DNA of 64,000 nt, from NCBI RefSeq assembly GCF_004366795.1, contig NZ_SORF01000001.1:1-64000 (forward strand), written 5' to 3'. Position 1 is the first letter of the stretch. Every line of letters starts with the position of its first letter. Below, in pieces: positions 34,203 to 44,561 of this stretch. Source of the DNA: Alicyclobacillus sacchari. GTDB taxonomy: Bacteria; Bacillota; Bacilli; Alicyclobacillales; Alicyclobacillaceae. The notes under the pieces were generated by a model. That model saw only the letters and a list, made by a program, of their open reading frames with translations, did not search any database and was not told the DNA's origin. The position numbers and the translations under genes were made by a program.

Positions 34203-35402
34203 TTGGATTCCACGATCTTTCGATTTCTTGCATGGTTTGTCGCTGCATTCGCGGTTGCCGCACTCCTCAGGCGTGCACCGTTGTTCAGGGTGCCGAGCCC
34301 CATCTCCTACCTTCTCGTCGGACTGTTTCTAAAACTACCCGCACTGCATGTCACACCCATGGACGCCTGGTGGCTGCGCCGGTTCGGCGATTTGGGGCTG
34401 TTGTTTCTCATGTTCCTCTCCGGCATGGAAATTGACGTTCACCTGCTGCTTGCCAGACGCCGCGACGGTCATCATGACGGTCCATCCCCGGCCATCGTTG
34501 GAACTATGATGTTTTGTGCAACATTGCTCTTCAGCTTTGTCTGCTGCGCATGCTTGACACGATTCGCGCCTGGCAACGCGAACCCCTATATGCTATCGCT
34601 CTTGTTCGCAACGACGTCCCTTGGCGTCGTCCTGCCCGTGCTCGAAGAAACAGGTTATCTCCGCCATCCCTTGGGCCAAGCCATTCTCTATAGCGCCGTG
34701 ATCGCAGACTTCATGACGATGCTGCTCGTCTCGTTGTTGCTTGGCGCCCACGCCACGGACAATCCTTGGCGGGTTGGGCTTACACTCGCCATCTTGCCGA
34801 TCGCGCTTGGGGTCGGACTTGGCCTTTGGAAATTGCGCAGCATCCCTGCCGCTGGTCGCCTATTGGGTCAAGGAATGGACAGAACACGTGCGACCATCGC
34901 ACTTGTCGCGCTGTTTGCCATGCTCGCAGACATGACCGGCAGCGAGCCCATTTTAGGCGCTTTTCTGGCTGGCATGATTGTCCGCGGCCTGTCTTTTGCG
35001 TACAAGCCACTCGTCGAAATGTATAGCTATGGCGTTGGCTATGCCGTGTTCGTCCCGATGTTCTTTGTGGCAACCGGATATACGATGCCCATTGCGCAAC
35101 TCCACTCGCAAGAGGCACTGTATTGGCTGCCTGTCTTTGCGGCGATGGCTTTCGCGGTGAAACTTCTACCCGCCCACGTCCTCCTCTATTCCCATGGCAG
35201 GCGGCAGACGTGGGCGGCTGGTTTCCTGTTGTCGAGCCGGCTCAGCCTGGTTGCAGCAGCCGCCCAACTCGCTGTCGACGCCCATATGATCCCCGAAATG
35301 TGGGCTGCCTGCACCATCCTGGTATCGATTGTAACCAGCCTCGTAGGCCCTCTGGCATGGACGTTGCTTGCACCGCAATCCCCCACGGTCGACAATCGTT
35401 GA
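34203..35402 (+). CDS. CPA2-type Na+(K+)/H+ antiporter
   Basis: A 399-residue membrane protein with about 12 helices and the Na_H_Exchanger fold. Recognisable are ISYLLVGLFLKLP, LLFLMFLSGMEIDVHLL (family LMFLAGLE-like segment), FATTSLGVVLPVLEETG, LYSAVIADFMTMLLVS with the ion-binding Asp, and GAFLAGMIVRGLSF. There is no cytoplasmic TrkA-N domain, so it is the short form. Start TTG 34203, with GGGGTGAG just upstream; the frame is open earlier but overlaps the TSUP gene. It probably contributes to pH or cation homeostasis. Confidence 0.86.
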   Translation: MDSTIFRFLAWFVAAFAVAALLRRAPLFRVPSPISYLLVGLFLKLPALHVTPMDAWWLRRFGDLGLLFLMFLSGMEIDVHLLLARRRDGHHDGPSPAIVGTMMFCATLLFSFVCCACLTRFAPGNANPYMLSLLFATTSLGVVLPVLEETGYLRHPLGQAILYSAVIADFMTMLLVSLLLGAHATDNPWRVGLTLAILPIALGVGLGLWKLRSIPAAGRLLGQGMDRTRATIALVALFAMLADMTGSEPILGAFLAGMIVRGLSFAYKPLVEMYSYGVGYAVFVPMFFVATGYTMPIAQLHSQEALYWLPVFAAMAFAVKLLPAHVLLYSHGRRQTWAAGFLLSSRLSLVAAAAQLAVDAHMIPEMWAACTILVSIVTSLVGPLAWTLLAPQSPTVDNR

Positions 35403-35542
35403 AACACGTCGAGACAAGAGGACTTTCATCTGCGAATGTCGAAATAGTCAAGGTACGACATCACGTAGGGAACTGAACTTTTGTCATACGCTATAGAAAC
35501 GAAGTATTTCTAAAGCGCAGCATGATACGAGGCGGTGGCTTT

Positions 35543-37876
35543 GTGGGCAATGACTTTTTACCGGTGCAGCGGGACGCCTTGACCAACTTGTTTTCCCGCA
35601 GCCATTTTCTATATGCCGTGGCACAAGCGATGCCCAATGCGCCAACGGTCTCGATACTCCTTGTCAATCTGGATCGGTTTCGCATGGTCAATGAGCATTT
35701 CAGTTATGCGGATGGCGACATGGTCCTGCGCGAAACCGCTCAGCGAATTTCAACAGCCATTCCGATGTCGGCAACGGCGAGCAGACTCTGTGCTGACGAG
35801 TTTGCCGTCGCTTTGACCGACGTCGACAAGGACGGTGCAGAAGCGGTGGCCGAACGAGTTCGTCTCGCCATCGCCGAGCCTCATCACATTGCCGGCACAG
35901 AAGTCATTGTCACCGCCAGCGTCGGTATTGCGACAGGATCGCATCCCCAGGCGACCGCCGAGCAACTGCTGCGCCAAGCGGATGCAGCGGTTCGCTGTGC
36001 AAAGCAATTGGGGAGCAACCAAGTGCGCACGGATTGCGCAAGGCCTCCTCGTGAATTGCCGCCGCTCATGGTTGAAACGATGCTCCGACATGCCCTGCGC
36101 AATCGCGACTTGCAGATTTATTATCAGCCAAAAGTGCATGCCAAATCGATGCAGGTCGTCGGTGCGGAAGCCCTCTGTCGTTGGCGGCATCCAGAACTTG
36201 GCGACATTCCACCGCATGCATTTATTCCCATCGCCGAATCGAGCGATTTGATTCTTCCAATTGACGAGTACGTCCTGCGCGCCGTCTGTGAACAGGGCAG
36301 TACCTGGCTCAAGCAGGGTTACCGCGTGCGCACCAGCGTAAATATTTCAAGCCGCCAGTTTCTACAACCGTCATTCCCACATCTTGTTGAGCAGGCACTT
36401 GCTGAATCTGGACTTGAACCGTCTTTACTGGAACTTGAAATTACAGAGCGCACGGCCATGTACGACGTCGAACGGGCGGTTCACATCTTGACCAAACTGC
36501 GCCAGATTGGTGTACGCATCGCGATCGACGACTTTGGCGTGGGTTATTCGTCGCTCAATTATCTCATGCAATTTCCAGTACATACGCTGAAAATCGACCG
36601 CTCATTTACGGCTGGGATTCAGAGTGCGGTCAATCAGACGCCAATCATTGGAGCCATCATTTCGTTGGCGAAATCGCTCAACCTGAGCGTTGTCGCCGAA
36701 GGCGTGGAAACGGTCCAACAATTTGACTTTTTGCGTGACAGCAAGTGTGACGAGATTCAAGGATATCTATTCGGCGCTCCAGTTCCGCCAACATCCTTTC
36801 AGCTCTCAGCGTTTATCGCAACACTGCAACCACGCCATCCCCATTTTGTGCCTGACGATGCACACAACTTGGAACGGTTCAGCGAACGCGAGTGGCTAGA
36901 CACCGTCCTGACGAACGTTCGGCGTCGCCCGCGCTTACACGAGTTGACTTCGTACTTGGCCGACGCCATTGTGGAACACGTGCCCTTGGATCGACTAAGT
37001 TTGGAATTTGCTGAAAACGGTGCCGCCTTTTCTGCCGTACACGAGGTTTCCTTGCGCGATGACGTGCCGGCTAGACCCGTGGGCACATTGATACCCGTCG
37101 CCAATAGCGGTTTGGCGTTTGTCCAACGCACGAAACAACCCGTCATGTGCGTGGACATCCTCCACAACCCCGAATTTGATGATGATTACGGCCTGGCTGC
37201 TGAAGGCATTCAATCGGTGATCCGCGCACCCTTGCTTCGGGGCAACCGAGTCTTTGGTACCCTAAACGTACAGTCCACACTCGAGCGCGTGTATACAGAG
37301 GCGGATCGCAAACGTCTGCAACGAACGGCGGAACGCCTGAGCGACGCGCTTTACGCAGCCTATCAAGATGCACGGCAACCGGTTTCACATCTGTATGACG
37401 CCAAAACCAAGTTATATCATCGCGCATTTCTCGTCGAACTGCTCACTGCAGACGCCCCCTCGGCGTGGCTGTCGCAAGCGGTACAGCGACCGTTTTCGGA
37501 GTGGACCACGGCGACAGCCGTTGTGGTCTCAATCGCCAACCACGAAAACATGGACCTGTTGGAGGGCGAGCAAGCCGTCGCGTACATTGGACAGTGCTGG
37601 TCCACCCACGCGGTTCCCAATGCTGTGGCCATACGGATGGGGGCGAATGAAGTACTCGTTCTCGCCTTCGATCAGCCGAGTCTGTCGGTGACGCATTTTT
37701 TGCATCAATTGCGTTCACATATTCAATTGCTGAATGTACGGGCGGATCGACTGGGAGACGCCAGTCAGCGCCTGGAAGTGTATACAGGCCAAGCGACAGG
37801 AGACTGGCGTGCGTTTTGGAGGGTGTATGCAGATGCCAGAGAACAAGCTTTGGCCCTGCAACGCGCAAACGGATAG
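35543..37876 (+). CDS. GGDEF(degenerate)-EAL-GAF-GGDEF-like(degenerate) signalling protein
   Basis: A 777-residue soluble protein. Residues about 10-160 are a GGDEF fold whose signature reads CADEF (about 83-87). Residues about 175-425 are an EAL phosphodiesterase domain with EAL (209-211), NISSRQF, ELEITE, IDDFGVGYSS, LKIDRSF and AEGVET all intact, so c-di-GMP hydrolysis is likely. Residues about 455-610 resemble a GAF domain. The last 160 residues look like a second GGDEF fold with GANEV (about 700-704) at the signature site. No membrane helix is present. GTG 35543 has GAGGCGGTGG upstream; ATG 35522 is the alternative. A TTGTCA-18-TATTTC promoter ends at 35510. The degenerate domains may be regulatory. 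Confidence 0.87.
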   Translation: MGNDFLPVQRDALTNLFSRSHFLYAVAQAMPNAPTVSILLVNLDRFRMVNEHFSYADGDMVLRETAQRISTAIPMSATASRLCADEFAVALTDVDKDGAEAVAERVRLAIAEPHHIAGTEVIVTASVGIATGSHPQATAEQLLRQADAAVRCAKQLGSNQVRTDCARPPRELPPLMVETMLRHALRNRDLQIYYQPKVHAKSMQVVGAEALCRWRHPELGDIPPHAFIPIAESSDLILPIDEYVLRAVCEQGSTWLKQGYRVRTSVNISSRQFLQPSFPHLVEQALAESGLEPSLLELEITERTAMYDVERAVHILTKLRQIGVRIAIDDFGVGYSSLNYLMQFPVHTLKIDRSFTAGIQSAVNQTPIIGAIISLAKSLNLSVVAEGVETVQQFDFLRDSKCDEIQGYLFGAPVPPTSFQLSAFIATLQPRHPHFVPDDAHNLERFSEREWLDTVLTNVRRRPRLHELTSYLADAIVEHVPLDRLSLEFAENGAAFSAVHEVSLRDDVPARPVGTLIPVANSGLAFVQRTKQPVMCVDILHNPEFDDDYGLAAEGIQSVIRAPLLRGNRVFGTLNVQSTLERVYTEADRKRLQRTAERLSDALYAAYQDARQPVSHLYDAKTKLYHRAFLVELLTADAPSAWLSQAVQRPFSEWTTATAVVVSIANHENMDLLEGEQAVAYIGQCWSTHAVPNAVAIRMGANEVLVLAFDQPSLSVTHFLHQLRSHIQLLNVRADRLGDASQRLEVYTGQATGDWRAFWRVYADAREQALALQRANG

Positions 37877-37932
37877 TGCGGCAACCCCGAAGCGGTGTCA
37901 AATGCGAGTTGTACTATATAACGTGAAACGGA

Positions 37933-38157
37933 TTACGATTTTGGATGAAGGGCTTTGAACTGATTGATTGCGTGGCATTTCGGACACTGGAGCTCAATCG
38001 CCATTTCAACATAGTTGCCGGTCGTTCCAGTGACCGAGATGGACGCATCGACCTCGTTGCCGTGTGCGACTACGATTCCACCAAAGATATGGCCCGCAAA
38101 CGGCATGATGTGTCCGCATGCATAGCAGGTATGCGTGGCGTGAATCTCGTTCTCCAT
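37933..38157 (-). CDS. Small zinc-ribbon-like protein, 74 residues
   Basis: A short protein with two Cys pairs, CYACGH near the N-terminus and CPKCH near the C-terminus, separated by about 43 residues of glycine/valine-rich probable beta structure. That arrangement is expected for a two-knuckle zinc ribbon. I do not recognise the family. ATG 38157 is preceded by GGGGGGAGATGGAG. It lies downstream of dtd on the same strand with a 100-base gap, and is convergent with the EAL gene. A nucleic-acid- or protein-binding adaptor is plausible, no more. Confidence 0.65.
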   Translation of the reverse strand: MENEIHATHTCYACGHIMPFAGHIFGGIVVAHGNEVDASISVTGTTGNYVEMAIELQCPKCHAINQFKALHPKS

Positions 38158-38257
38158 AACTCCATCTCCCCCCACCCTATCGTCCACCACAGACGGCACC
38201 GCTATGCTGGAGGTCGTTTCCTCACCTATGTGATGCTGGGGAGGTCGGGAGATGGAT

Positions 38258-38707
38258 CTAAAACACCTTTTTACTGTCGAGCAACAATGTGACCGGCCCG
38301 TCGTTCACGAGATGCACTTGCATCATCGCGCGAAACTGGCCTGTCTCGACATGGACGTCGCGATCGCGCAACAATTGATTAAACCTGTTGTACAAGTCGA
38401 CTGCGACGTCAGGCGCTGCCGCCTCTGCGTAACTCGGCCGTCTGCCCTTTCGGGCATCGCCGTAGAGCGTGAACTGGCTCACAGAGAGAATGGAGCCGCC
38501 GGCCTCGCGCACATCGCGGTTCAATTTGCCCTCTGTGTCCGGGAAGATGCGGAGCCCGACAATTTTATCCGCCAGATAAACGGCATCCTCTTCCGTATCG
38601 CCCTTGCTCACGCCGACCAACAACACGAGTCCGCCCGCGATCTGCCCGACGATCTCGCCTTCAACCTCGACTCGCGCTGGACCGCTTCGCTGTACCACTA
38701 CGCGCAT
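38258..38707 (-). CDS. dtd: D-aminoacyl-tRNA deacylase
   Basis: A 149-residue Dtd that hydrolyses D-aminoacyl-tRNA (and Gly-tRNA-Ala), protecting translation. The two cross-subunit motifs are SQFTLYGD and NDGPVT (here [11 protein letters not shown]). The start [17 protein letters not shown] is standard and follows AAGGAGGAG. It is 25 bases after relA, the same order as in Bacillus (relA-dtd), and belongs to the apt-relA-dtd run. Confidence 0.96.
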   Translation of the reverse strand: MRVVVQRSGPARVEVEGEIVGQIAGGLVLLVGVSKGDTEEDAVYLADKIVGLRIFPDTEGKLNRDVREAGGSILSVSQFTLYGDARKGRRPSYAEAAAPDVAVDLYNRFNQLLRDRDVHVETGQFRAMMQVHLVNDGPVTLLLDSKKVF

Positions 38708-38732
38708 ACCGCTCCTCCTTGCCAAATCTTCG

Positions 38733-40910
38733 TCACTGAATCATGCGCCGGACACTGTACATGTCCTTGATCCGCTTTAAACGCTCGACTACGGAGCGGA
38801 GGTGATCCAAATTGCGAATGCGGATACTCATATGGATATGTGCAACCTTTTTGGCATCGGCTCGCGCACTGACCGCCGTGATATCCGTTTTCGTCTCGGC
38901 GACGGCATTGAGTACCTCGTTGACAAGACCGTGCCTGTCGAGTGCTGTGACTTCAATTTCAGCGTTGTATGACCAGTCCTTGCTCGTCGCCCACTCAACT
39001 TCCAATGTTCGCGTCTGAGCCGCTGACAGTGCGGCAACATTTGGACAATCAACGCGGTGAACCGAAACACCACGCCCACGTGTGATGAATCCGACGATAT
39101 CGTCACCAGGGACAGGATTGCAACAACGCGCAAAGCGAATGAGTACGTTATCGACGCCCTTAACCCGCACACCCGTATCCGATGGCTTCGCCTGCCCCTT
39201 GGTGATGGACATCGAATCAACCGGCTTCTCTTCGAGGGAACGGCGGTATACTTCGACGAGGCGCGTGACAACCTGTGCCGCGCTCAACCCTCCATAACCG
39301 ACGGCAGCGTAGAGATCTTCCTCACGGGAGAAGCTAAACTTGTGCATCACTTCGGTAAGACCTGCGGCGGTCAACAACTGCTTCGGCTCCAGGCGCTGAC
39401 GGACGATCTCACGCTCAATCTGCTCACGCCCGCGCGCAACGTTCTCCTCTCGCTTTTCCCGTTTAAACCACTGCCTAATCTTGCTCTTTGACTGGGACGA
39501 TTGTACAATTTTCAACCAATCGCGGCTCGGCCCATACGAGTGCTTACTGGTGATCACCTCGACAATATCGCCAGTGCGCAGGCGGTAGTCGAGGGGCACC
39601 ATCTTGCCGTTGACTTTCGCGCCGATGCAGTGATTGCCAATGTCCGTGTGGATGCGATACGCGAAATCAATGGGCACGGAACCGGCAGGCAGCTCGATCA
39701 CGTCGCCCTTCGGTGTGAACACAAACACCTGATCCGAAAACAAATCGATTTTTAGTGTCTCCATGAATTCCTGGGCGTCGCGAAAATCCTGCTGCCATTC
39801 AAGCACCTCGCGAAACCAGGCCAATTTCTTCGCAAAATCGTCCTCGACCCTGCGCGATCCCGACTCCTTATAGACCCAATGCGCCGCGATTCCGTATTCT
39901 GCCGTCTGGTGCATTTCCCACGTGCGAATTTGAATTTCAAGCGGTTCGCCATTCGGGCCAATGACTGTCGTATGCAAGCTTTGATACATATTCGCTTTCG
40001 GCATCGCGATATAGTCTTTGAACCGCCCGGGCATCGGCTTCCACATGGTGTGAACCACACCAAGCACGCCGTAACAATCCTTGATGCTCTCCACAGTGAC
40101 GCGAATGGCAAAAAGGTCGTAAATTTCATTAAACTCCTTATGCTGCGTGGTCATCTTGCGATAGATACTGTAAATGTGTTTTGCACGACCGCTCACTTCT
40201 GCTTTGAGATGGAGCTCGCCCAGCTTCTGGCGCAGCACGTCCATCACGCCTTCAATAAACTGCTCGCGCTCCTGTCGCTTACGCGCCATTAAATTGACAA
40301 TGCGATAATACTGTTGCGGATTCAGATACCGCAGCGAAATATCTTCCAATTCCCACTTCATTGTGTTAATCCCAAGCCGATGGGCCAGCGGAGCAAAGAT
40401 TTCAAGCGTCTCGCGCGCTTTCCGCATCTGTGTCTCAGGGGTTTGGTAGCGCAGCGTGCGCATGTTGTGCAACCGATCCGCCAATTTGATGATGAGAACA
40501 CGGATGTCCCGTGCCATCGCCATGAACATTTTGCGCAGATTCTCGGCCTGCTGTTCCTCGCGCGAATCGAAGCGAATTCGCTTTAGTTTTGTCACGCCGT
40601 CGACGAGGGACGCCACTTCGGCTCCAAACGTCTGCACGATGTTCGAGTCCGTCACCGGCGTATCCTCGACCACATCATGCAACAAGGCCGCGACGACGGC
40701 GGTCGCGTCAAGCTGCAAATCTGCAAGAATATACGCGACTGCCAGCGGGTGCGTGATATACGGTTCGCCGGACATGCGCACCTGACCCTCATGCGCGCGC
40801 CTGGCAAACTCGTAGGCCTGACGCACCTCATCCAGTTCTTCCTGGCTGCAGTACGACGCTAACTTTTCACACAAGCCGTCTATCGACTGATCCTTCGTTT
40901 GCTCCGTCAT
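38733..40910 (-). CDS. relA: Bifunctional (p)ppGpp synthetase/hydrolase RelA
   Basis: A 725-residue long RSH protein. The hydrolase HD domain is near residues 35-190, with HD in LLHDVVEDT (about 77-84), so hydrolysis should be retained. The synthetase region has [10 protein letters not shown] and [20 protein letters not shown]. The TGS domain begins [26 protein letters not shown]-terminal zinc-finger/helical region contains [15 protein letters not shown], and an ACT domain closes the protein. ATG 40910 follows GGGAGGTG; an upstream GTG (40934) is rejected. It makes the stringent alarmone under amino-acid starvation. Confidence 0.97.
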   Translation of the reverse strand: MTEQTKDQSIDGLCEKLASYCSQEELDEVRQAYEFARRAHEGQVRMSGEPYITHPLAVAYILADLQLDATAVVAALLHDVVEDTPVTDSNIVQTFGAEVASLVDGVTKLKRIRFDSREEQQAENLRKMFMAMARDIRVLIIKLADRLHNMRTLRYQTPETQMRKARETLEIFAPLAHRLGINTMKWELEDISLRYLNPQQYYRIVNLMARKRQEREQFIEGVMDVLRQKLGELHLKAEVSGRAKHIYSIYRKMTTQHKEFNEIYDLFAIRVTVESIKDCYGVLGVVHTMWKPMPGRFKDYIAMPKANMYQSLHTTVIGPNGEPLEIQIRTWEMHQTAEYGIAAHWVYKESGSRRVEDDFAKKLAWFREVLEWQQDFRDAQEFMETLKIDLFSDQVFVFTPKGDVIELPAGSVPIDFAYRIHTDIGNHCIGAKVNGKMVPLDYRLRTGDIVEVITSKHSYGPSRDWLKIVQSSQSKSKIRQWFKREKREENVARGREQIEREIVRQRLEPKQLLTAAGLTEVMHKFSFSREEDLYAAVGYGGLSAAQVVTRLVEVYRRSLEEKPVDSMSITKGQAKPSDTGVRVKGVDNVLIRFARCCNPVPGDDIVGFITRGRGVSVHRVDCPNVAALSAAQTRTLEVEWATSKDWSYNAEIEVTALDRHGLVNEVLNAVAETKTDITAVSARADAKKVAHIHMSIRIRNLDHLRSVVERLKRIKDMYSVRRMIQ

Positions 40911-40940
40911 GGCAGTCACCTCCCGTCGACCCAAGCCACC

Positions 40941-41468
40941 TCATGACTCGTATTGGACCAGCGTATGAATCGGAATGTCACCCAAGCGTGAACGCCCTTC
41001 TAAGGCCTTTAGTTCAATGAAAAAAGCAGCCCCGACAACTTCTCCACCCAATTTGCGAACCAGTTCGATGGTCGCGCTCATCGTTCCCCCAGTCGCGAGT
41101 AAGTCGTCCGCAACGACGACACGTTGCCCCTTCTGAATGGCATCACTATGAATTTCAAGCCTATCCTGACCATATTCTAAGTCGTACGTCACGGACACCG
41201 TGGTATACGGCAATTTGCCCGGTTTGCGAACGGGCACGAAACCAAGTCCCAGCGTCGCGGCAAGCGGTGCGCCCACGACATAGCCACGAGCCTCTGGCCC
41301 TGCGATCACGTCGGCGCCCCACGCCCGCACGCGCTCCGCGAGTTCAGCAATCGCCTGCTGATAGACCGAACCATTGCCCAAAAGCGGTGTGATGTCGCGA
41401 AACAAGATGCCCGGCTTTGGAAAGTCCGGAACATCGCGAATCCAATCTCGATATTGGATGGTCAACAC
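40941..41468 (-). CDS. apt: Adenine phosphoribosyltransferase
   Basis: A roughly 175-residue salvage enzyme making AMP from adenine and PRPP. DFPKPGILFRDITPLL is the N-terminal family segment, GPEARGYVVGAPLA the hood region, and VVVADDLLATGGTM the PRPP-binding loop. GTG 41468 or TTG 41465 follow GAGGAGAG; the longer frame overlaps recJ and is rejected. It lies between recJ (25-base gap) and relA (30-base gap), so one transcript is likely. Confidence 0.95.
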   Translation of the reverse strand: MLTIQYRDWIRDVPDFPKPGILFRDITPLLGNGSVYQQAIAELAERVRAWGADVIAGPEARGYVVGAPLAATLGLGFVPVRKPGKLPYTTVSVTYDLEYGQDRLEIHSDAIQKGQRVVVADDLLATGGTMSATIELVRKLGGEVVGAAFFIELKALEGRSRLGDIPIHTLVQYES

Positions 41469-41493
41469 GTTCTCTCCTCTACGCCCTTTGCTG

Positions 41494-43542
41494 TCACTCG
41501 CCCAAGCCCGAGCCTGTCCACTCTGCATCGTCCAGTGGAGACAAATGCTCGCGCACGAGTGACTGGTATGTCATCGCATCGCGCAAATCGCGTTTTTTCC
41601 CCTCTATGACATGATACGCACCATCGCGCTCAGCGGCAAATCCCAATTCGACAAATGTCGCCAAAATCGCGGCAAGTTCCTGTGGCGCACAGACTTCGCC
41701 GCGATCGCGCAGAGCATGAAGCAAAGCTTGTACCCCCGTGACTCCCTGCCGCAACAACCGATACACTGCGGCGAAGCGCGATCGCAACACCGGCGCATCA
41801 AGCACCCATCCCCGGCGGACGAGCAACTGTGCAGTGCGCCGCCCTTGCCACACGTTCTCCTCGATCTCGACCAAGAATGCGCACACTTGCGGCAGCCCGC
41901 TTTCCAACCTAGCAGCCGCGAGAGGCGGCACCTGAAACCAGACCGCGTCTTGTTCGACGCCGCCCTCCACAAGCCGCAGCCGCAGATGCGATCCATTTCC
42001 CAACTTCGTCGCCTGACGGACTTCGACAGGCCCAACGAACAATTGCAAAGGTTCGTTCTCGGGCCCAAACGGTGCAAACCGCTGTGCCCAATCAAGTAAC
42101 TCGAGCCCATGTTCCGACAACGGCAGATAGTCGTCCGCAATCATGTTCTCGGACGAGACTGCGTCGACATCGCGCGTCTCCGCGCGCAAATCCGCCACCG
42201 CTCGTGCGAACGCTATTCGAAAATCCGCCAGGTGTGTCATCTGCAGGCCGCAGCCTATCGCCGCATCGTGACCGCCAAAGTGGCTGAGATAGGGTGCGCA
42301 GAGAGCCACTGCCGAGTGCAAGGAGATGCCTGCAGGTGCACGGCCTGACCCGCGCAACAGGCCGTCCTCCATTTGCGCAAGCGCGATCGCCGGGCAGCCA
42401 AAGTGGTTGACCAACTTGGCGGCGACGATGCCGACAACACCTAACGGCCACTCGCCGCAAGCGACGACCGCATCTGGACTTGGCCCATAGATAGACTCGA
42501 CTTGCGCGATGGCCTCTTGCGTGGCTCGCTCCGTCGCCTGCCTGCGCTGGACGTTTAACCGCTCGATCTCGTCAGCGAGATCGGCAGCCTGTGACCGTTG
42601 TTCGGCCATGAGCAAAGAGAATGCCGTACCTGCATGCGCCATGCGCCCGGCGGCATTCACACGCGGCCCAATCCGCCATGAGATGTCGCTTACGGACAGC
42701 TTGCTCACATCGACTCTGGCTCGCTCACAGAGCAACAGCCAGCCAGGGCGCTGGCACGAGCGCAAGGCCATGAGTCCTTCTCGGACGAGCCTCCGATTTT
42801 CGCCCCGCATGGGCATCATATCACTCACCGCGCCAAGCGCCGCCAGACCCATGAGCCATGCCTCGTGAAATTGCGCGGGCGTGCTTCCAGGTCGCCGCGG
42901 ATCGACCGCTTGCATGGCCTGTGTCAGCTTCCAAGCGACACCTGCTCCTGACAGCGCACGAGCCCGCTCCGGATCGGCGTGACGGCTGTAGTGAACGACG
43001 GCGAATGCAGATGTGAGAAGCTCGTCGACAGGTTCATGATGATCTGTGACAATCACGTCGATATCGATTTTCCCAGCTGCTTCGAGCGCCGCCTGTGCCC
43101 GGATGCCATTGTCCACCGTGACAATTAAGGTGCCACCAAGCTGGTGCGCACGCTCGACCAGCGGTGGTGCAAGTCCGTATCCGTCTGCCACCCGCTCTGG
43201 TATGATGCAATGCCAATGGGCTCCGCGCGCCTCAAGTTCACTCGCGAGAATGGCACTCGCCGTGACCCCATCCACATCGTAATCCCCGACAATCACAATT
43301 TGTTCACGATCGCGAACGGCAGCAAGGATGCGATCGACGGCGCCGCGCATGTCGAGAAAGTCGAAAGGGTCCGTCCACGCCTCACGCGCAAACAAAAATC
43401 GCCGCGCCTCGTCTTCGCCGACAATATTACGGGCCAACAGCCAACGCGCAACTCGGGTCGGCAGTCCCAGACGCTCTGCCAAACAAGCGGCGTCCTCGTT
43501 TGGCACGCCAGCGGCCTTCCACAACGGTTGCATCGTACTCAC
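41494..43542 (-). CDS. recJ: Single-stranded-DNA-specific exonuclease RecJ
   Basis: A 682-residue 5'-3' exonuclease of the DHH superfamily used in recombination and mismatch repair. The metal-binding motifs are VIVGDYDVDGVTASAIL, VTVDNGI, VIVTDHHEP, the GAGVAWKL segment with its preceding HYSRHADP, and the DHHA1 region with GGHDAAIGCGLQM. It is about 100 residues shorter at the C-terminus than B. subtilis RecJ. The GTG start overlaps the CDF transporter stop by four bases (GTGA). Confidence 0.95.
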   Translation of the reverse strand: MSTMQPLWKAAGVPNEDAACLAERLGLPTRVARWLLARNIVGEDEARRFLFAREAWTDPFDFLDMRGAVDRILAAVRDREQIVIVGDYDVDGVTASAILASELEARGAHWHCIIPERVADGYGLAPPLVERAHQLGGTLIVTVDNGIRAQAALEAAGKIDIDVIVTDHHEPVDELLTSAFAVVHYSRHADPERARALSGAGVAWKLTQAMQAVDPRRPGSTPAQFHEAWLMGLAALGAVSDMMPMRGENRRLVREGLMALRSCQRPGWLLLCERARVDVSKLSVSDISWRIGPRVNAAGRMAHAGTAFSLLMAEQRSQAADLADEIERLNVQRRQATERATQEAIAQVESIYGPSPDAVVACGEWPLGVVGIVAAKLVNHFGCPAIALAQMEDGLLRGSGRAPAGISLHSAVALCAPYLSHFGGHDAAIGCGLQMTHLADFRIAFARAVADLRAETRDVDAVSSENMIADDYLPLSEHGLELLDWAQRFAPFGPENEPLQLFVGPVEVRQATKLGNGSHLRLRLVEGGVEQDAVWFQVPPLAAARLESGLPQVCAFLVEIEENVWQGRRTAQLLVRRGWVLDAPVLRSRFAAVYRLLRQGVTGVQALLHALRDRGEVCAPQELAAILATFVELGFAAERDGAYHVIEGKKRDLRDAMTYQSLVREHLSPLDDAEWTGSGLGE

Positions 43543-44471
43543 AATTCCTGATCCTTTCTCACTCGCTCGTCCCCCGCCTCGTACGGGTTCACGTGAACAA
43601 ACACGTCCTGAACGCGCGCGAATTTCTCACGCAAAACACGGCGAACTGTTGCCGCAATGTCGTGACCTGCAAACACTGTGATGTCCCCATCCACCGCGAT
43701 CTCGATGTCGACAATCACGTACTGGCCGTGATCGCGCACGCGCAGTTCGTCGATGGCACGCACGCCCGGCACCTGCAGCACCTGCTCGCGATACGGATGC
43801 AAGGCGTCCTCTTCCAGCACGACCCTATCCATCAGACTCTGCAGCGAATCTTGCGCAATATGGACAGCCATCTTGAGAACGAGACATGCCACCAACAGAC
43901 CGGCGGCAGTATCCATGTACATTAGCCATCGCATACCCAGCCGTTCTCCGATGATGGCCAAGAGAATGCCAATCAGCGCCGCCAAGGACGAATAAACGTC
44001 GGAGCGGTGATCGTACGCTTGCGCCATGAGGCTCTTACTTTGCAAGCGGCGGCCGATCCGCACGTTATATCGAAAGAGCAGTTCCTTGACCACGATGGCG
44101 GCGAAGGCCATTTCGGCCGCTGCCATTTCAGGAACTTTGGGGGGCTTGAAGAACGAGGAAATCGACGAGACGCTCACGTCGATGGCGGCGGCGATAAGGA
44201 GCCCTGCCACGACGATTGATGCGATCAACTCCGCCTTGCCGTGGCCATATGGATGATCCTCGTCAGGGGGTTTCCGGGCGATCCGAAGCCCGATGATGAC
44301 GGCCAAGGAGCCGACGAGATCAGAAGCTGAGTGGACTGCGTCGGCAATGAGCGCGTCACTGTGTGCCATTGCACCAACGAGCCCCTTCGCGACCGTGAGG
44401 GCGACGTTAAAGCCCGCATTGGCGTACGCGATTCGAGTTCCTTGACGCGCAAGTCTGGTTGTTGCATCCAC
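43539..44471 (-). CDS. Cation diffusion facilitator (CDF) metal exporter
   Basis: A 310-residue six-helix transporter for divalent metals (Zn, Fe or Mn). The first metal site is in DALIADAVHSASDL (HxxxD), HPYGHGKAELI is the loop between helices 2 and 3, and the second site is in YDHRSDVYSSLAA. A cytoplasmic C-terminal domain of about 95 residues follows, with the characteristic VHVNP near its end. The GTG at 44471 is placed by GGAAAGGACGAG seven bases upstream. The histidine-Asp/His-Asp (HD-HD type) ligand set suits Zn or Fe. It heads the operon CDF-recJ-apt-relA-dtd. Confidence 0.9.
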   Translation of the reverse strand: MDATTRLARQGTRIAYANAGFNVALTVAKGLVGAMAHSDALIADAVHSASDLVGSLAVIIGLRIARKPPDEDHPYGHGKAELIASIVVAGLLIAAAIDVSVSSISSFFKPPKVPEMAAAEMAFAAIVVKELLFRYNVRIGRRLQSKSLMAQAYDHRSDVYSSLAALIGILLAIIGERLGMRWLMYMDTAAGLLVACLVLKMAVHIAQDSLQSLMDRVVLEEDALHPYREQVLQVPGVRAIDELRVRDHGQYVIVDIEIAVDGDITVFAGHDIAATVRRVLREKFARVQDVFVHVNPYEAGDERVRKDQEL

Positions 44472-44522
44472 TGCCGATCTCGTCCTTTCCACCGTTAGCG
44501 GTGTGCGTGCGATAGAAATAAA

Positions 44523-44545
44523 GAAGCGCCCCTTGGGAGCGCTTC
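44523..44545 (-). terminator. Terminator after secF
   Basis: GAAGCGC (44523-44529) and GCGCTTC (44539-44545) form the stem. On the minus strand the hairpin is followed by TTTATTTC. It separates the secDF operon from the CDF-recJ-apt-relA-dtd operon. Confidence 0.75.
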
Positions 44546-44561
44546 GCGCAAATGTCCTGAT

